Shown here piece after piece: positions 1 through 7,401 of a stretch of DNA of 64,000 nucleotides. The DNA is from Candidatus Rifleibacteriota bacterium (GTDB taxonomy: Bacteria; Riflebacteria; Ozemobacteria; Ozemobacterales; Ozemobacteraceae): positions 9,011-73,010 of the forward strand of contig JAKQQP010000396.1 in assembly GCA_029564115.1 (NCBI GenBank), written 5' to 3'. The position numbers and the translations under genes are program-made. Positions within the stretch are counted from its first letter, which is position 1; every line of letters begins with the position of its first letter. The notes under the pieces are model-generated. The model had not been told where the DNA came from. It saw nothing but the letters and a program-made list of their open reading frames with translations, and searched no databases.

Positions 1-2136
1 GCCAGAAACAATGAACGAAGCAAGCTCGGTAAAAGGCGGGAATAGAGCTTCTCTGCGCATCCTGGACTCTTCAGCGAAGAAACCGCGGTAGTCTTCGGTG
101 AGAGCGAACCTGATCGAATGGTGTTCGGGGCTATAGGTCTGCAGAATAACGTTTCCGGGCGTGTCACCACGGCCGGCTCTGCCAGAAACCTGTGCCAGTA
201 AAGAAAAGTTGCGCTCAGACGCTCTGAAGTCAGGCACGCGCAGCAGGCTGTCAGCCGCCAGAATGCCGACTAGAGTGACATTGGGAAAATCCAGCCCTTT
301 GGCTACCATCTGGGTTCCGACAAGAATGTCTATTTCACCTCGGCCAAATCTGTCGAGAATGTCTTCCATGCTGCCGCGAGTTGAGACACTGTCTGAATCG
401 AGTCTTTGAATTCTCGCTGTCGGAAAATATCTTTTCGCCTCGGTTTCAACACGCTGCGTGCCCGCCCCGAAAAATTTGATTGCGGCACTGTTGCATTTCG
501 GGCAGATCTGCGGCACAGTCTGCATTTCACCACAATAATGGCAGCGCATTATCTGGCTGCCGGTGTGGTAGACGAGCGAAACGTTGCACTTGGGGCACTG
601 TACAGCTTCACCGCACTCGCGGCAGAAGACAAAGCTGGAAAAACCGCGGCGGTTGAGAAAGAGAATGACCTGTTTGCGACTGTCTAGTGTGTCTTTGATT
701 GCTCTGCCGAGGGCTTCAGAAAAGATGGAACGGTTTTTGCGCGTGACAAGCTCATGGCGCATGTCGACAACTTTTACGCAAGGCGGCAGACGGTTGCTGA
801 CACGAGAATTCATTTCGATCAGGCGGTAACGGCCACTGGCACAATTTTGAAAAGAGTCTATGGTCGGGGTTGCAGAACCCATTACCAGCAGTGCATTTTC
901 GATGCAACAACGCCTGAAGGCAACTTCACGGGCATGATAACGAGGAGAATCGCCCTGCTTGAACGAAGGTTCTCCTTCTTCATCGAGAATTATGGTTCCG
1001 AGGCGGGGCAGGGGAGCGAAGACAGCCGATCTGGCTCCGACAACCACAGGGCTGAGGCCCCTTCTGATGTTTTCCCATTGGTCAAAACGCTCTCCATCAG
1101 AAAGTTTACTGTGCAGTATGGCGACGCTGCTGCCGAAACGGTCGGTAAAACGCTTGACCATCTGCGGTGTTAACGAAATTTCGGGTACGAGAACAATAGC
1201 GGTCAGGTTACGCTGCAGAATTTCTGCGACCCAGCGCAGGTAAACTTCTGTTTTCCCTGAGCAGGTAACGCCTCTGACCAATACCGGCCGTTTATCGGTG
1301 TTGAACGAAAGGCTTATTTCGTCGATAACTGCCTGTTGCTCAGCAGAAAGAAGGGGAGGCGGAGTCGCCTCCCGCTGATAATACTCTTCAGTCGCTACCT
1401 GGCGCATCACCCGTTCTTCAACTTCGAGCAGCAGCCCCTTTTTTTTAAGCTGATTTATCGGCGCACTGCTGACACCTGCCGTGCGGGCAAGCAGAGCAGC
1501 AGTCGGGGCACTCGAGAAAGTCAGCAGTGTCTGTATCGTCTGTTTTTCTTTGGGGGTGAGTTTGTCGATCTCTACAGGTTTTTCCGGGTTGAGTTTCAAT
1601 ACGGCAATGACTTTGGGGCCCTGAGCAGGTTTGATGCTGTGTGCTATCTCTATGAATTTGCGCTGCAGCCAGTTGCTGACAGTGTTTTGTGACAGTTTGA
1701 ATCTCTCGCAGAAGCTTTGATAAGGAGCCCATTCGTTTGCAGCCAGCCACTGCAGAGCCTGGCTGTCACGATTTTCCTGTTGCCAGCCATCAGTACAGCG
1801 AACAAGTCTGGTTATCGTCTGCTTTATGCCCCCAGGCAGCATACAATGAAGCACTTCGCCAATATTGCACACACAGCTTTCGGCAACTTCAGCGGCAAGC
1901 TGCAGCATGGCTGGCGAGAAAAGGGGCAGGGGATCGATGACTTCGCCCAGAGCGACTGTTTTAAACTCGGGTTGTTTCTCGTGAATGGCCGTTATATAAC
2001 CTATCAGACGGCGTTTTTGCACCGGAACCACCACGCGGGCGCCTATTTCGGGGCGATCCCGACCGTCGGGGAGATGGTAGGTCAGAGTGCCGTCCCCGAT
2101 CGGATCAGGAAACGATACTTCGACAAAAAGCTTCAT
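1..2136 (-). CDS. priA: Primosomal replication-restart helicase PriA (3' end cut off by window)
   Basis: PriA reloads the replicative helicase at stalled forks. About 711 N-terminal residues are visible; the C-terminus lies beyond base 1. Seen: the N-terminal DNA-binding start (MKLFVEVSFPDPIGDGTLTY), the P-loop GVTCSGKTEVYL, the VPEISLTPQM helicase motif, GSATPT, four paired zinc-binding cysteine motifs (FCRECG, CPKC, CHYC, CPKC), GTQMVAKGLDFPNV and the motif VI-like QVSGRAGR. Two deviations stand out. The family DEEH box reads DEEGEPSFKQ, and the P-loop has Cys where Gly is usual. Its ATG overlaps the stop of the coaBC-like gene by 4 bases (ATGA), so it is last or late in the yicC-remA-rpoZ operon. 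Family assignment is certain; whether the altered motif II is fully active is not. Confidence 0.95.
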   Translation of the reverse strand, partial: MKLFVEVSFPDPIGDGTLTYHLPDGRDRPEIGARVVVPVQKRRLIGYITAIHEKQPEFKTVALGEVIDPLPLFSPAMLQLAAEVAESCVCNIGEVLHCMLPGGIKQTITRLVRCTDGWQQENRDSQALQWLAANEWAPYQSFCERFKLSQNTVSNWLQRKFIEIAHSIKPAQGPKVIAVLKLNPEKPVEIDKLTPKEKQTIQTLLTFSSAPTAALLARTAGVSSAPINQLKKKGLLLEVEERVMRQVATEEYYQREATPPPLLSAEQQAVIDEISLSFNTDKRPVLVRGVTCSGKTEVYLRWVAEILQRNLTAIVLVPEISLTPQMVKRFTDRFGSSVAILHSKLSDGERFDQWENIRRGLSPVVVGARSAVFAPLPRLGTIILDEEGEPSFKQGDSPRYHAREVAFRRCCIENALLVMGSATPTIDSFQNCASGRYRLIEMNSRVSNRLPPCVKVVDMRHELVTRKNRSIFSEALGRAIKDTLDSRKQVILFLNRRGFSSFVFCRECGEAVQCPKCNVSLVYHTGSQIMRCHYCGEMQTVPQICPKCNSAAIKFFGAGTQRVETEAKRYFPTARIQRLDSDSVSTRGSMEDILDRFGRGEIDILVGTQMVAKGLDFPNVTLVGILAADSLLRVPDFRASERNFSLLAQVSGRAGRGDTPGNVILQTYSPEHHSIRFALTEDYRGFFAEESRMRREALFPPFTELASFIVSG

Positions 2137-3107
2137 GACCGGCTGGCTCTGTTATGCAGGGTGTTGTCGCTGCGGCTCAGGTGGGTGACAATATAGTCTG
2201 CAAGGCGTGCAAAGCAGCATTGCCCAGTGACATCGGGCAGCAGTCTCGGCCCATGGCAGTCGAAAAGGGTCAGGCTGTCGGGGTTTCTTCTGATGAAAAC
2301 AGTGTCGGGAGTGCCTTCTATGAGATTGTCGGCAACGCCAGAAGAAACGAAAATCATTTTGAGCCTAGTCTGAGAACTGGTTTCCAGGGTGGGCAGGCTA
2401 TGAAAAAGTCTGCCTTCAGGGCACACCTGCGGCCCGTCATAGGCCGAAATTAGAACATCGGCGTCGCCCGATTCAGCGGTAATTTTGAAGCCGTTATTGA
2501 TCAGCGCGAGCCGCAGACGCTTTACCCAGCCTGGCTCGGAATCTGTGTGCGCCGATATTTGCACCGGTGCTGCGTAAGTAATTGTGGCTGAAAGATTTTG
2601 CAGCCGGGCGAGAGAAGCTATTTTTGCAGTTGTTTCGGCAAAAATCTTCTGAAAAAACTGGCTGAGTCTGAGCGGCTGAGCTGGTAACTCGTTAAAAACG
2701 AAGCGTGGCAACAGGTCGTCGTGATTGTCAGGCCATAGTTGCCTGTTTTGCAGTATTCTATAATTGTTGCCGCTGTTCAGAATGAATTCAACTACAGGGT
2801 CGGCAGTTGCGGCAGTTATGAGCTGCTGCTGAGTCAGGTTCGACGGTGCTACCAGAATGGTGGCGTCGAACCTCAGACCGGCGTAAAACCAGCCGGGCTT
2901 ATGCTTCGATGTTAGAGCCGAATGACCGCTGATCTGCTTAAGCGGAGCTTCTGCGACCCAATCTTCGCCGCCGTCGATTATGGCAAATTTCACTTCGCTG
3001 CCGCCATGCAAAAAAAGCATTGCCAGCTCTATGGCGAGTGTACTGGCAATGCCTTTTCCAAGGGCGATCAGAACACGGGATTTATTTGTCCTTGTCCTTG
3101 ACTTCAA
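2133..3107 (-). CDS. Degenerate CoaBC-like protein (phosphopantothenoylcysteine synthetase/decarboxylase homologue)
   Basis: This 324-residue protein sits exactly where coaBC usually sits, between rpoZ and priA. CoaBC normally makes phosphopantetheine from phosphopantothenate and cysteine using FMN and CTP. The N-terminus follows the flavoprotein domain (VLIALGKGIASTLAIELA, then LKQISGHSALT and ATILVAPSNLT). The C-terminus follows the CoaB end (DSLTLFDCHGPRLLPDVTG, then a final amphipathic helix). Missing are the active-site His before the VAPSN segment, the Cys-containing CGD region and the KIKK CTP-site lysines. It is also about 75 residues shorter than usual. The start is a TTG overlapping rpoZ by 26 bases with no clear ribosome site, so the N-terminus is uncertain. 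I infer a lost or changed function. Confidence 0.6.
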   Translation of the reverse strand: MKSRTRTNKSRVLIALGKGIASTLAIELAMLFLHGGSEVKFAIIDGGEDWVAEAPLKQISGHSALTSKHKPGWFYAGLRFDATILVAPSNLTQQQLITAATADPVVEFILNSGNNYRILQNRQLWPDNHDDLLPRFVFNELPAQPLRLSQFFQKIFAETTAKIASLARLQNLSATITYAAPVQISAHTDSEPGWVKRLRLALINNGFKITAESGDADVLISAYDGPQVCPEGRLFHSLPTLETSSQTRLKMIFVSSGVADNLIEGTPDTVFIRRNPDSLTLFDCHGPRLLPDVTGQCCFARLADYIVTHLSRSDNTLHNRASRS

Positions 3108-3285
3108 TTTCGAGGGCCCCTGATGCTATTTCTTCCATGGCGATCTTCACCAGATTTTCGTCGTATTCCTCGACAAGGCGCTTTTTGCCTTCAACCAGCA
3201 TTTTTACACGATTGGAGATTGCCATCACTGCATCGTATTTGTTGGGAATCTTGTTGGTAATTTCAGATCTCGAGCGGAATTTCAT
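3082..3285 (-). CDS. rpoZ: RNA polymerase omega subunit
   Basis: Small subunit that helps fold and assemble the beta' subunit of RNA polymerase. The 67-residue protein has the conserved core [16 protein letters not shown] followed by a helix with the [14 protein letters not shown] segment, corresponding to the family's A-x-x-E-I-x-x-G-K-I motif. It ends in a charged tail (VKDKDK). The ATG overlaps the stop of the upstream remA gene by 4 bases, indicating translational coupling. In Firmicutes gmk separates these two genes; here it is absent. Length and neighbourhood agree with omega. Confidence 0.9.
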   Translation of the reverse strand: MKFRSRSEITNKIPNKYDAVMAISNRVKMLVEGKKRLVEEYDENLVKIAMEEIASGALEIEVKDKDK

Positions 3286-3602
3286 TCGTCAACCTCCGTT
3301 GAATCTAATTCAGAATCGACAATATCTTCTTCGTGGCTTTCGCCCATATCATGACTTACTTTTTTGCCGAGCATGCGCATTGCAGCAGTTTCGGGGTTAA
3401 TTGCCGAAAGAATCACGTGATTCGATTCAGTAACCACAATGGCGCGGGTTTTGCGGCCATATGTAGCATCGATCAGGCGTCCCTGCTCTTTTGCGTCTTC
3501 CTTGAGGCGTTTTATCGGCGCAGACCCGGGGCTGACAATTGCAACAATCCGGTCCGCCACCACAACGTTTCCAAAGCCAATGTTCAGCAGAAGAGTTTTC
3601 AT
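3282..3602 (-). CDS. remA: RemA/DUF370 family DNA-binding regulator
   Basis: DUF370/RemA proteins are small regulators; in Bacillus RemA binds DNA and activates matrix genes. The 106-residue protein shows the family N-terminus ([20 protein letters not shown]) and the core [23 protein letters not shown]. Unlike the usual roughly 85-90 residue form it carries an acidic tail of about 25 residues rich in Glu and Asp. The start ATG follows an AGGAG site. It lies 9 bases after yicC and overlaps rpoZ, in the standard yicC-remA context. The DNA target here is unknown; a role in envelope or pilus gene control would be speculation. Confidence 0.88.
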   Translation of the reverse strand: MKTLLLNIGFGNVVVADRIVAIVSPGSAPIKRLKEDAKEQGRLIDATYGRKTRAIVVTESNHVILSAINPETAAMRMLGKKVSHDMGESHEEDIVDSELDSTEVDE

Positions 3603-3611
3603 GCTCTGCTC

Positions 3612-4487
3612 CTATTCAATGTTTTGTGCTTGTTCGCGAATGCGTTCAATTTCACATTTGATGTCGAGAGCCAGCTGGGTGATCGCTACATCTGAAATCT
3701 TGCTGCTCAGAGTGTTGGCTTCGCGGTTGAGTTCCTGTACGAGGAAATCCAGGCGGCGACCCACAGGTTTGTCTGCGCTGAGAATGTTTTCGAGTTCTTT
3801 CAGGTGACTGTTCAGGCGAGTTATTTCCTCGCTCACGTCGCTTCGATCGACCCAGATAGCGATTTCGGTGCCGAGTCTGGCTTCATCATACCCGGCTTTA
3901 TCGGCGAGTTCTTTGATTCTTTCGGTAAACTTTTCGATAAACTGATTCTTGAATTCGGGAAGCAGCCGCTCGATTTTGTTGCTGGCTTCGCGCAGCAGCT
4001 GACTGCGCTGGCGAATGTCGTCGGCAAGATTCTGCCCCTCACGATTACGCGCTTCGATAAAATTTTGCACTGCTTCTTCAAGAACCGGCTGAATGCGTTT
4101 CCAGAGCTCTTCGTTGTCTGCCTGTTTCGAATCGACTTTCATTACCCCGGGCAAAGAGAGAAGGCCGTCAAAGTCGACCGGCAGATTCTTTCCAGTTTCA
4201 CGGCAGATATCTTCGTTCAGCGCGATAAGCTTCTTGAGCAGCGGGCGATTGATGATTACTTCCTGGTTGGGGTTGTAATCGACAACTTCGAGATGCAGAT
4301 AAACTTTGCCACGCGATATGCGAGTGCTCAGGTACTGTCTGATAAGCCCATCGGCCCAATTGTAGCCATAGGGAAGATGCAGATCAATCTGCAGAAAACG
4401 ATTGTTCACAGATTTCAGCTCGACGCCGATGCGCCCGCTCTCATCTGTAAAAGTTGCCCGCCCAAAACCGGTTAAACTTGAAATCAT
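3612..4487 (-). CDS. yicC: YicC family endoribonuclease
   Basis: YicC/YloC proteins are endoribonucleases that affect small-RNA turnover and stationary-phase survival. The 291-residue length is typical. The N-terminal signature MISSLTGFGRATF, the DGLIRQYLSTRISRGKVYLH segment and the C-terminal DUF1732 domain (ending DIKCEIERIREQAQNIE) are all present. It is the first gene of the operon running to priA. A strong promoter (TTGAAA, 17-bp spacer, TATAAT) ends only 8 bases before the ATG and no Shine-Dalgarno sequence is seen, so the transcript is probably leaderless or nearly so. Confidence 0.93.
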   Translation of the reverse strand: MISSLTGFGRATFTDESGRIGVELKSVNNRFLQIDLHLPYGYNWADGLIRQYLSTRISRGKVYLHLEVVDYNPNQEVIINRPLLKKLIALNEDICRETGKNLPVDFDGLLSLPGVMKVDSKQADNEELWKRIQPVLEEAVQNFIEARNREGQNLADDIRQRSQLLREASNKIERLLPEFKNQFIEKFTERIKELADKAGYDEARLGTEIAIWVDRSDVSEEITRLNSHLKELENILSADKPVGRRLDFLVQELNREANTLSSKISDVAITQLALDIKCEIERIREQAQNIE

Positions 4488-4495
4488 AGTTGCCG

Positions 4496-4524
4496 ATTAT
4501 ATCGCAAATAAAAAAAACTTTCAA
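4496..4524 (-). promoter_or_regulatory. Promoter of yicC operon
   Basis: On the minus strand, -35 TTGAAA (4524-4519), a 17-base spacer and a perfect -10 TATAAT (4501-4496). Expected transcription start is about 4488-4490, immediately before the yicC ATG at 4487. Confidence 0.75.
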
Positions 4525-4574
4525 CTAAAACTCGACCGATAATTCTGCACTGAACATTGAAACAGAAAAAAAGG

Positions 4575-4580
4575 TATAAT
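4575..4580 (+). promoter_or_regulatory. Candidate -10 element for tatD-tcdA
   Basis: A perfect TATAAT lies 44 bases before the tatD start. The upstream TTGAAA at 4557 leaves only a 12-base spacer, so the -35 is not convincing. The orientation away from the yicC promoter fits a divergent promoter pair. Confidence 0.45.
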
Positions 4581-4624
4581 TCTGTTGTACATTGCAGAAG
4601 GGAAAAATGGCCGGAGGCTGGATT

Positions 4625-5419
4625 ATGCGCTGGTTTGATACTCATTGTCATCTCAATCTGCTTCCGGCTGGCTCTGCGACTGAAGCTTTGCGCAAAGCCG
4701 ATCTGGCCGGGGTCGATAAAATCCTGGTGCCGGGCATTGCTGGTTCTCCGCCGATCAGTGAAATTGCCTCTGAAAATATCGAAATATTTTATGCCTGGGG
4801 CATTCACCCCGGTTTTATCGATTCTGCCAAGTTTGATTTTACAGCTGCCGCACCATGGCAGTCTGCCTCCAGGCCCATCGCTATAGGTGAATGCGGGCTT
4901 GACAGACGTCTGCATATCAGCATTGAAAAACAGGTCATGGTTTTCGTCAGGCAGGTTGAACTGGCAAAGCTGCACAATCTGCCGGTAATAGTGCATCAGG
5001 TCGGCTATCCGGCCAGAACTTTGCAGATTCTGAAGAGCGCCGCCCTCGAAGCTGGTTTCGTGATACATTCTTATTCTGGCTCTCCTGAAATGGCGGCAGA
5101 ATTTGTTGCCATCGGGGGCAAAATTTCTTTGTCTGCTGCCTGTCTCAGAAAGCCGGAAAAACTGCAGAGACTGCTGGCTGCCGTTCCCCTCTCTGCCCTG
5201 CTGCTCGAAACGGATTCGCCAGACATGCGCCTGCCTGACTGGCCTGAAAAGCACAACGAGCCGGCTGCCCTGCCCGAAATTGCCGCCGCTGTCGCCAGAA
5301 TATGTGGTCTGTCAGTTGAAAATCTTGCTGAAGTGGTGTACACAAATGCGGTGCAGTTTTTTAAATTACCGGAACGGGATAAACAATGGACAATCGTTTT
5401 CATCGAACCAGACTGCTGA
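4625..5419 (+). CDS. tatD: TatD family metal-dependent deoxyribonuclease/hydrolase
   Basis: TatD enzymes are TIM-barrel metal hydrolases acting as 3'-5' DNases or D-aminoacyl-tRNA deacylase-like enzymes. The 264-residue product has the metal ligands in order: DTHCHL (His7, His9), IGECGLD (Glu89), PVIVHQ (His124), FVIHSYSG (His148) and LLETDSPD (Asp197). The start is chosen at ATG 4625 because GGAGG lies 7 bases upstream and because the protein then opens MRWFDTHCHL; an in-frame ATG at 4592 would add an unconserved leader. Its 3' end overlaps tcdA by 34 bases. The exact substrate cannot be told from sequence. Confidence 0.9.
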   Translation: MRWFDTHCHLNLLPAGSATEALRKADLAGVDKILVPGIAGSPPISEIASENIEIFYAWGIHPGFIDSAKFDFTAAAPWQSASRPIAIGECGLDRRLHISIEKQVMVFVRQVELAKLHNLPVIVHQVGYPARTLQILKSAALEAGFVIHSYSGSPEMAAEFVAIGGKISLSAACLRKPEKLQRLLAAVPLSALLLETDSPDMRLPDWPEKHNEPAALPEIAAAVARICGLSVENLAEVVYTNAVQFFKLPERDKQWTIVFIEPDC

Positions 5420-6192
5420 TAGGCGAGCAGGCTCACGATAAGCTTATAAACAGCCATGTTGCAATTTTTGGTCTTGGTGGCGTCGGTTCTTATGCAGCTG
5501 AAGCGCTGGCGCGTGCCGGCATCGGGCACTTGACCATAGTTGATTTTGACCAGGTAAACCTGACAAACATCAATCGTCAGAACATTGCTTTGAACAATAC
5601 GCTTGGTCGCAGCAAAGTCTCGGTAATGGCCGAACGAATTGCCATGATCAACCCCGAATGTTGTGTTTCTGCAGTTGATGAGTTTTATAGCGAAGAAAAC
5701 AGCGAACAACTGCTTAAACACCAGTTCGATGCGGTTGTCGATGCTATAGATTCATTCAATCCGAAGATAAGACTGCTGGTAGACAGCCTGCGCTGGGGGC
5801 TGCCGGTATTTTCAGCAATGGGCGCCGCCGGAAAGATCGATCCTTCACAGGTAAGAGTCGGCGATATTTCTGAGTCGACGATTTGCCCTCTAGCCAGACG
5901 TGTGCGCAAGATACTGCGCGGCCACAATATCGAAACCGGGTTTCAGGTCGTTTATTCAATAGAGCCGCCGATAATGCCATTCTCGCATACAATTGTGCCG
6001 GCTGAACAAAAAGAACCGACTCTGAGCCGGGGGCGCGAAAGAATGATACAGGGCACTATCAGCTATATGCCGGCCATATTTGGCCTGACCCTTGCCGGGC
6101 TTGTCGTTCAGCGCCTTACCGGTTTCAAAACTGCCAGAGAGACCCCGGCCGGCCAGGCAATGAAAAAAAACGCCAGCGACTCAGACGCCTGA
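5386..6192 (+). CDS. tcdA: tRNA threonylcarbamoyladenosine dehydratase TcdA (CsdL), ThiF/MoeB family
   Basis: TcdA uses ATP to cyclise the t6A base at position 37 of ANN-decoding tRNAs to ct6A. The 268-residue protein has the E1-like Rossmann nucleotide site FGLGGVGSYAAEALARAGIG followed by the acidic LTIVDFD strand end, the NINRQ motif, VVDAIDSFNPK and the TcdA-typical segment CPLARRVRKILR. The C-terminal SYMPAIFGLTLAGLVV segment closes the fold. It overlaps tatD and is probably co-transcribed. It is convergent with rsmA, with only 14 bases between the stop codons. Confidence 0.9.
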   Translation: MDNRFHRTRLLIGEQAHDKLINSHVAIFGLGGVGSYAAEALARAGIGHLTIVDFDQVNLTNINRQNIALNNTLGRSKVSVMAERIAMINPECCVSAVDEFYSEENSEQLLKHQFDAVVDAIDSFNPKIRLLVDSLRWGLPVFSAMGAAGKIDPSQVRVGDISESTICPLARRVRKILRGHNIETGFQVVYSIEPPIMPFSHTIVPAEQKEPTLSRGRERMIQGTISYMPAIFGLTLAGLVVQRLTGFKTARETPAGQAMKKNASDSDA

Positions 6193-6206
6193 CAGCTACA
6201 GAAGCA

Positions 6207-7040
6207 TTAGCTCTGCCCTTCTGTCGGCGCGAAAAGTTCGAGTGTTTTTGCAGGGTCTATGTTTTCCGGGCGTGCCTGCGGGTTGATTTCCAGGTGGGCA
6301 AATCTTGCATCCCAGTCGATGTCTTTGAACTGCTTGCGCAACAGTGGCAACGCCATTTTGCGTCGCTGCGTAAACAGAAATGAAGCAAATTTAAGAGCCT
6401 TCAGACGTCGCTGCTTCTCTTCTTCGCTCAGGTCAAGGGGCTCCAGGATGAGAATCGAACTGTTTATTTTGGGGGGTGGGGCAAAAGATGAGGGCGGGTA
6501 GGTGCCGCCAACGGCAGCCCTGGCAAAAAAGGCCGTGTGCAGCGAAAGATAACTGTATTCTTTATGGCCGCACGGAGCAGCAGCTTTTACGGCGACCTCC
6601 TGTTGCAGCAGAAAGACCAGGCGCTCGGCTCGTGGCCCGTTTTCGAGAAATCTTTTTATGATCGGGGTCCCGCAATAATAGGGAAGATTGCCGCATACCA
6701 GAAGCGGCTGCTCAACTGCCGGCAGTTGGCTGTCGTGCAGCTCGAGAAAATCGGCCCAGATTATTTTTGCCTGCGGGAACCCTTTTTCGAGTGTGTCGCG
6801 CAGGCGTTCGTCTATTTCAAACAGCTGCAGACTGGCGCCGGTCTGGGCGAGCCTCGCAGTCAGGGCACCTTTTCCCGGGCCTATTTCCCAGATCTGGTGG
6901 TCGGCAGTAGCGGCGAGTCGCGCCAGTATTTCTTCGGGAATGCGTTCGTCGATGCAAAAATTCTGCCCCAGAGATTTTTTGGCTTTGATAGATTCACCGG
7001 CTCTGGGGGCATGCTTATGAAAGTTACTCATGATCGTCAT
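6207..7040 (-). CDS. rsmA: 16S rRNA dimethyladenosine transferase RsmA (KsgA)
   Basis: RsmA dimethylates two adjacent adenosines near the 3' end of 16S rRNA, a late step of small-subunit assembly. The 277-residue protein has the family opening KKSLGQNFCIDE, the SAM-binding motif WEIGPGKGALT, the acidic motif LFEIDERL and the catalytic NLPYY tetrad. The C-terminal helical domain includes the FTQRRKMALPLLRK segment. An alternative start at 7031 (MSNFHKH) is possible. The start overlaps the upstream S4-protein gene by 16 bases, so the two form an operon. Confidence 0.93.
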   Translation of the reverse strand: MTIMSNFHKHAPRAGESIKAKKSLGQNFCIDERIPEEILARLAATADHQIWEIGPGKGALTARLAQTGASLQLFEIDERLRDTLEKGFPQAKIIWADFLELHDSQLPAVEQPLLVCGNLPYYCGTPIIKRFLENGPRAERLVFLLQQEVAVKAAAPCGHKEYSYLSLHTAFFARAAVGGTYPPSSFAPPPKINSSILILEPLDLSEEEKQRRLKALKFASFLFTQRRKMALPLLRKQFKDIDWDARFAHLEINPQARPENIDPAKTLELFAPTEGQS

Positions 7041-7329
7041 CTTTCCAGAAGTCTTCTGCTTCTTCGGGGCGCCGTTCTATATCTCGCAAAACAGTGAAAT
7101 ATTCGTCTCTGACTGCTTTTTTTAGTGAGTTGCCCTGAATCAGCTGCAGCACTTTTACGGTCATTTCGCGCCTTGCCAGCTTGATTTCGATAATGTCGCC
7201 GACGCAAATTTCGCGGGTAGGCTTCACGGCGGTCTGGTTGACCTTGACAAGGCCGAGCTTGCAGGCCTCGTTAGCCAGCGCCCGCCTTTTTATCAGGCCG
7301 GTGACCTGAAGGTATTTGTCGAGTCGCAT
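7024..7329 (-). CDS. RqcP/Hsp15-like S4-domain RNA-binding protein
   Basis: Proteins of this family bind the obstructed 50S subunit; RqcP (YabO) takes part in alanine tailing during ribosome quality control and Hsp15 rescues stalled 50S. The 101-residue protein begins MRLDKYLQVTGLIKRRALA, the canonical S4 start. It continues with KLGLVKVNQTAVKPTREICVGDIIEI and ends in a charged tail, the RqcP/Hsp15 layout. It lies between the chaperone-gene terminator and rsmA. RqcP is the closer match by length, but the two families cannot be separated by eye. Confidence 0.82.
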   Translation of the reverse strand: MRLDKYLQVTGLIKRRALANEACKLGLVKVNQTAVKPTREICVGDIIEIKLARREMTVKVLQLIQGNSLKKAVRDEYFTVLRDIERRPEEAEDFWKDDDHE

Positions 7330-7355
7330 CAGTGTTCTCCATTTGTCGTTCTATG

Positions 7356-7387
7356 AAAAAGGGGCTGTCTCTTTACAAGACAGCCCC
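7356..7387 (-). terminator. Terminator of the parvulin chaperone gene
   Basis: A perfect 10-bp stem (7361-7370 with 7378-7387) with a 7-base loop. Reading on the minus strand it is followed by five T (7360-7356). It starts 14 bases past the stop of the 7402-10341 gene and separates it from the S4/rsmA pair. Confidence 0.9.
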
Positions 7388-7401
7388 CGAAGACTTTCAG
7401 A

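Noticed and set aside
3804..4475. Plus-strand open frame of 223 codons opposite yicC
   Set aside because: YicC on the minus strand is well supported; the opposite frame is a codon-bias shadow.
4557..4580. TTGAAA/TATAAT as a full promoter for tatD
   Set aside because: The spacer is only 12 bases, too short for a normal housekeeping promoter; only the -10 is kept as a candidate.
4484..5254. Long open frame antisense to tatD (256 codons)
   Set aside because: The plus strand has complete TatD motifs and a ribosome site; the antisense frame has no recognisable domain.
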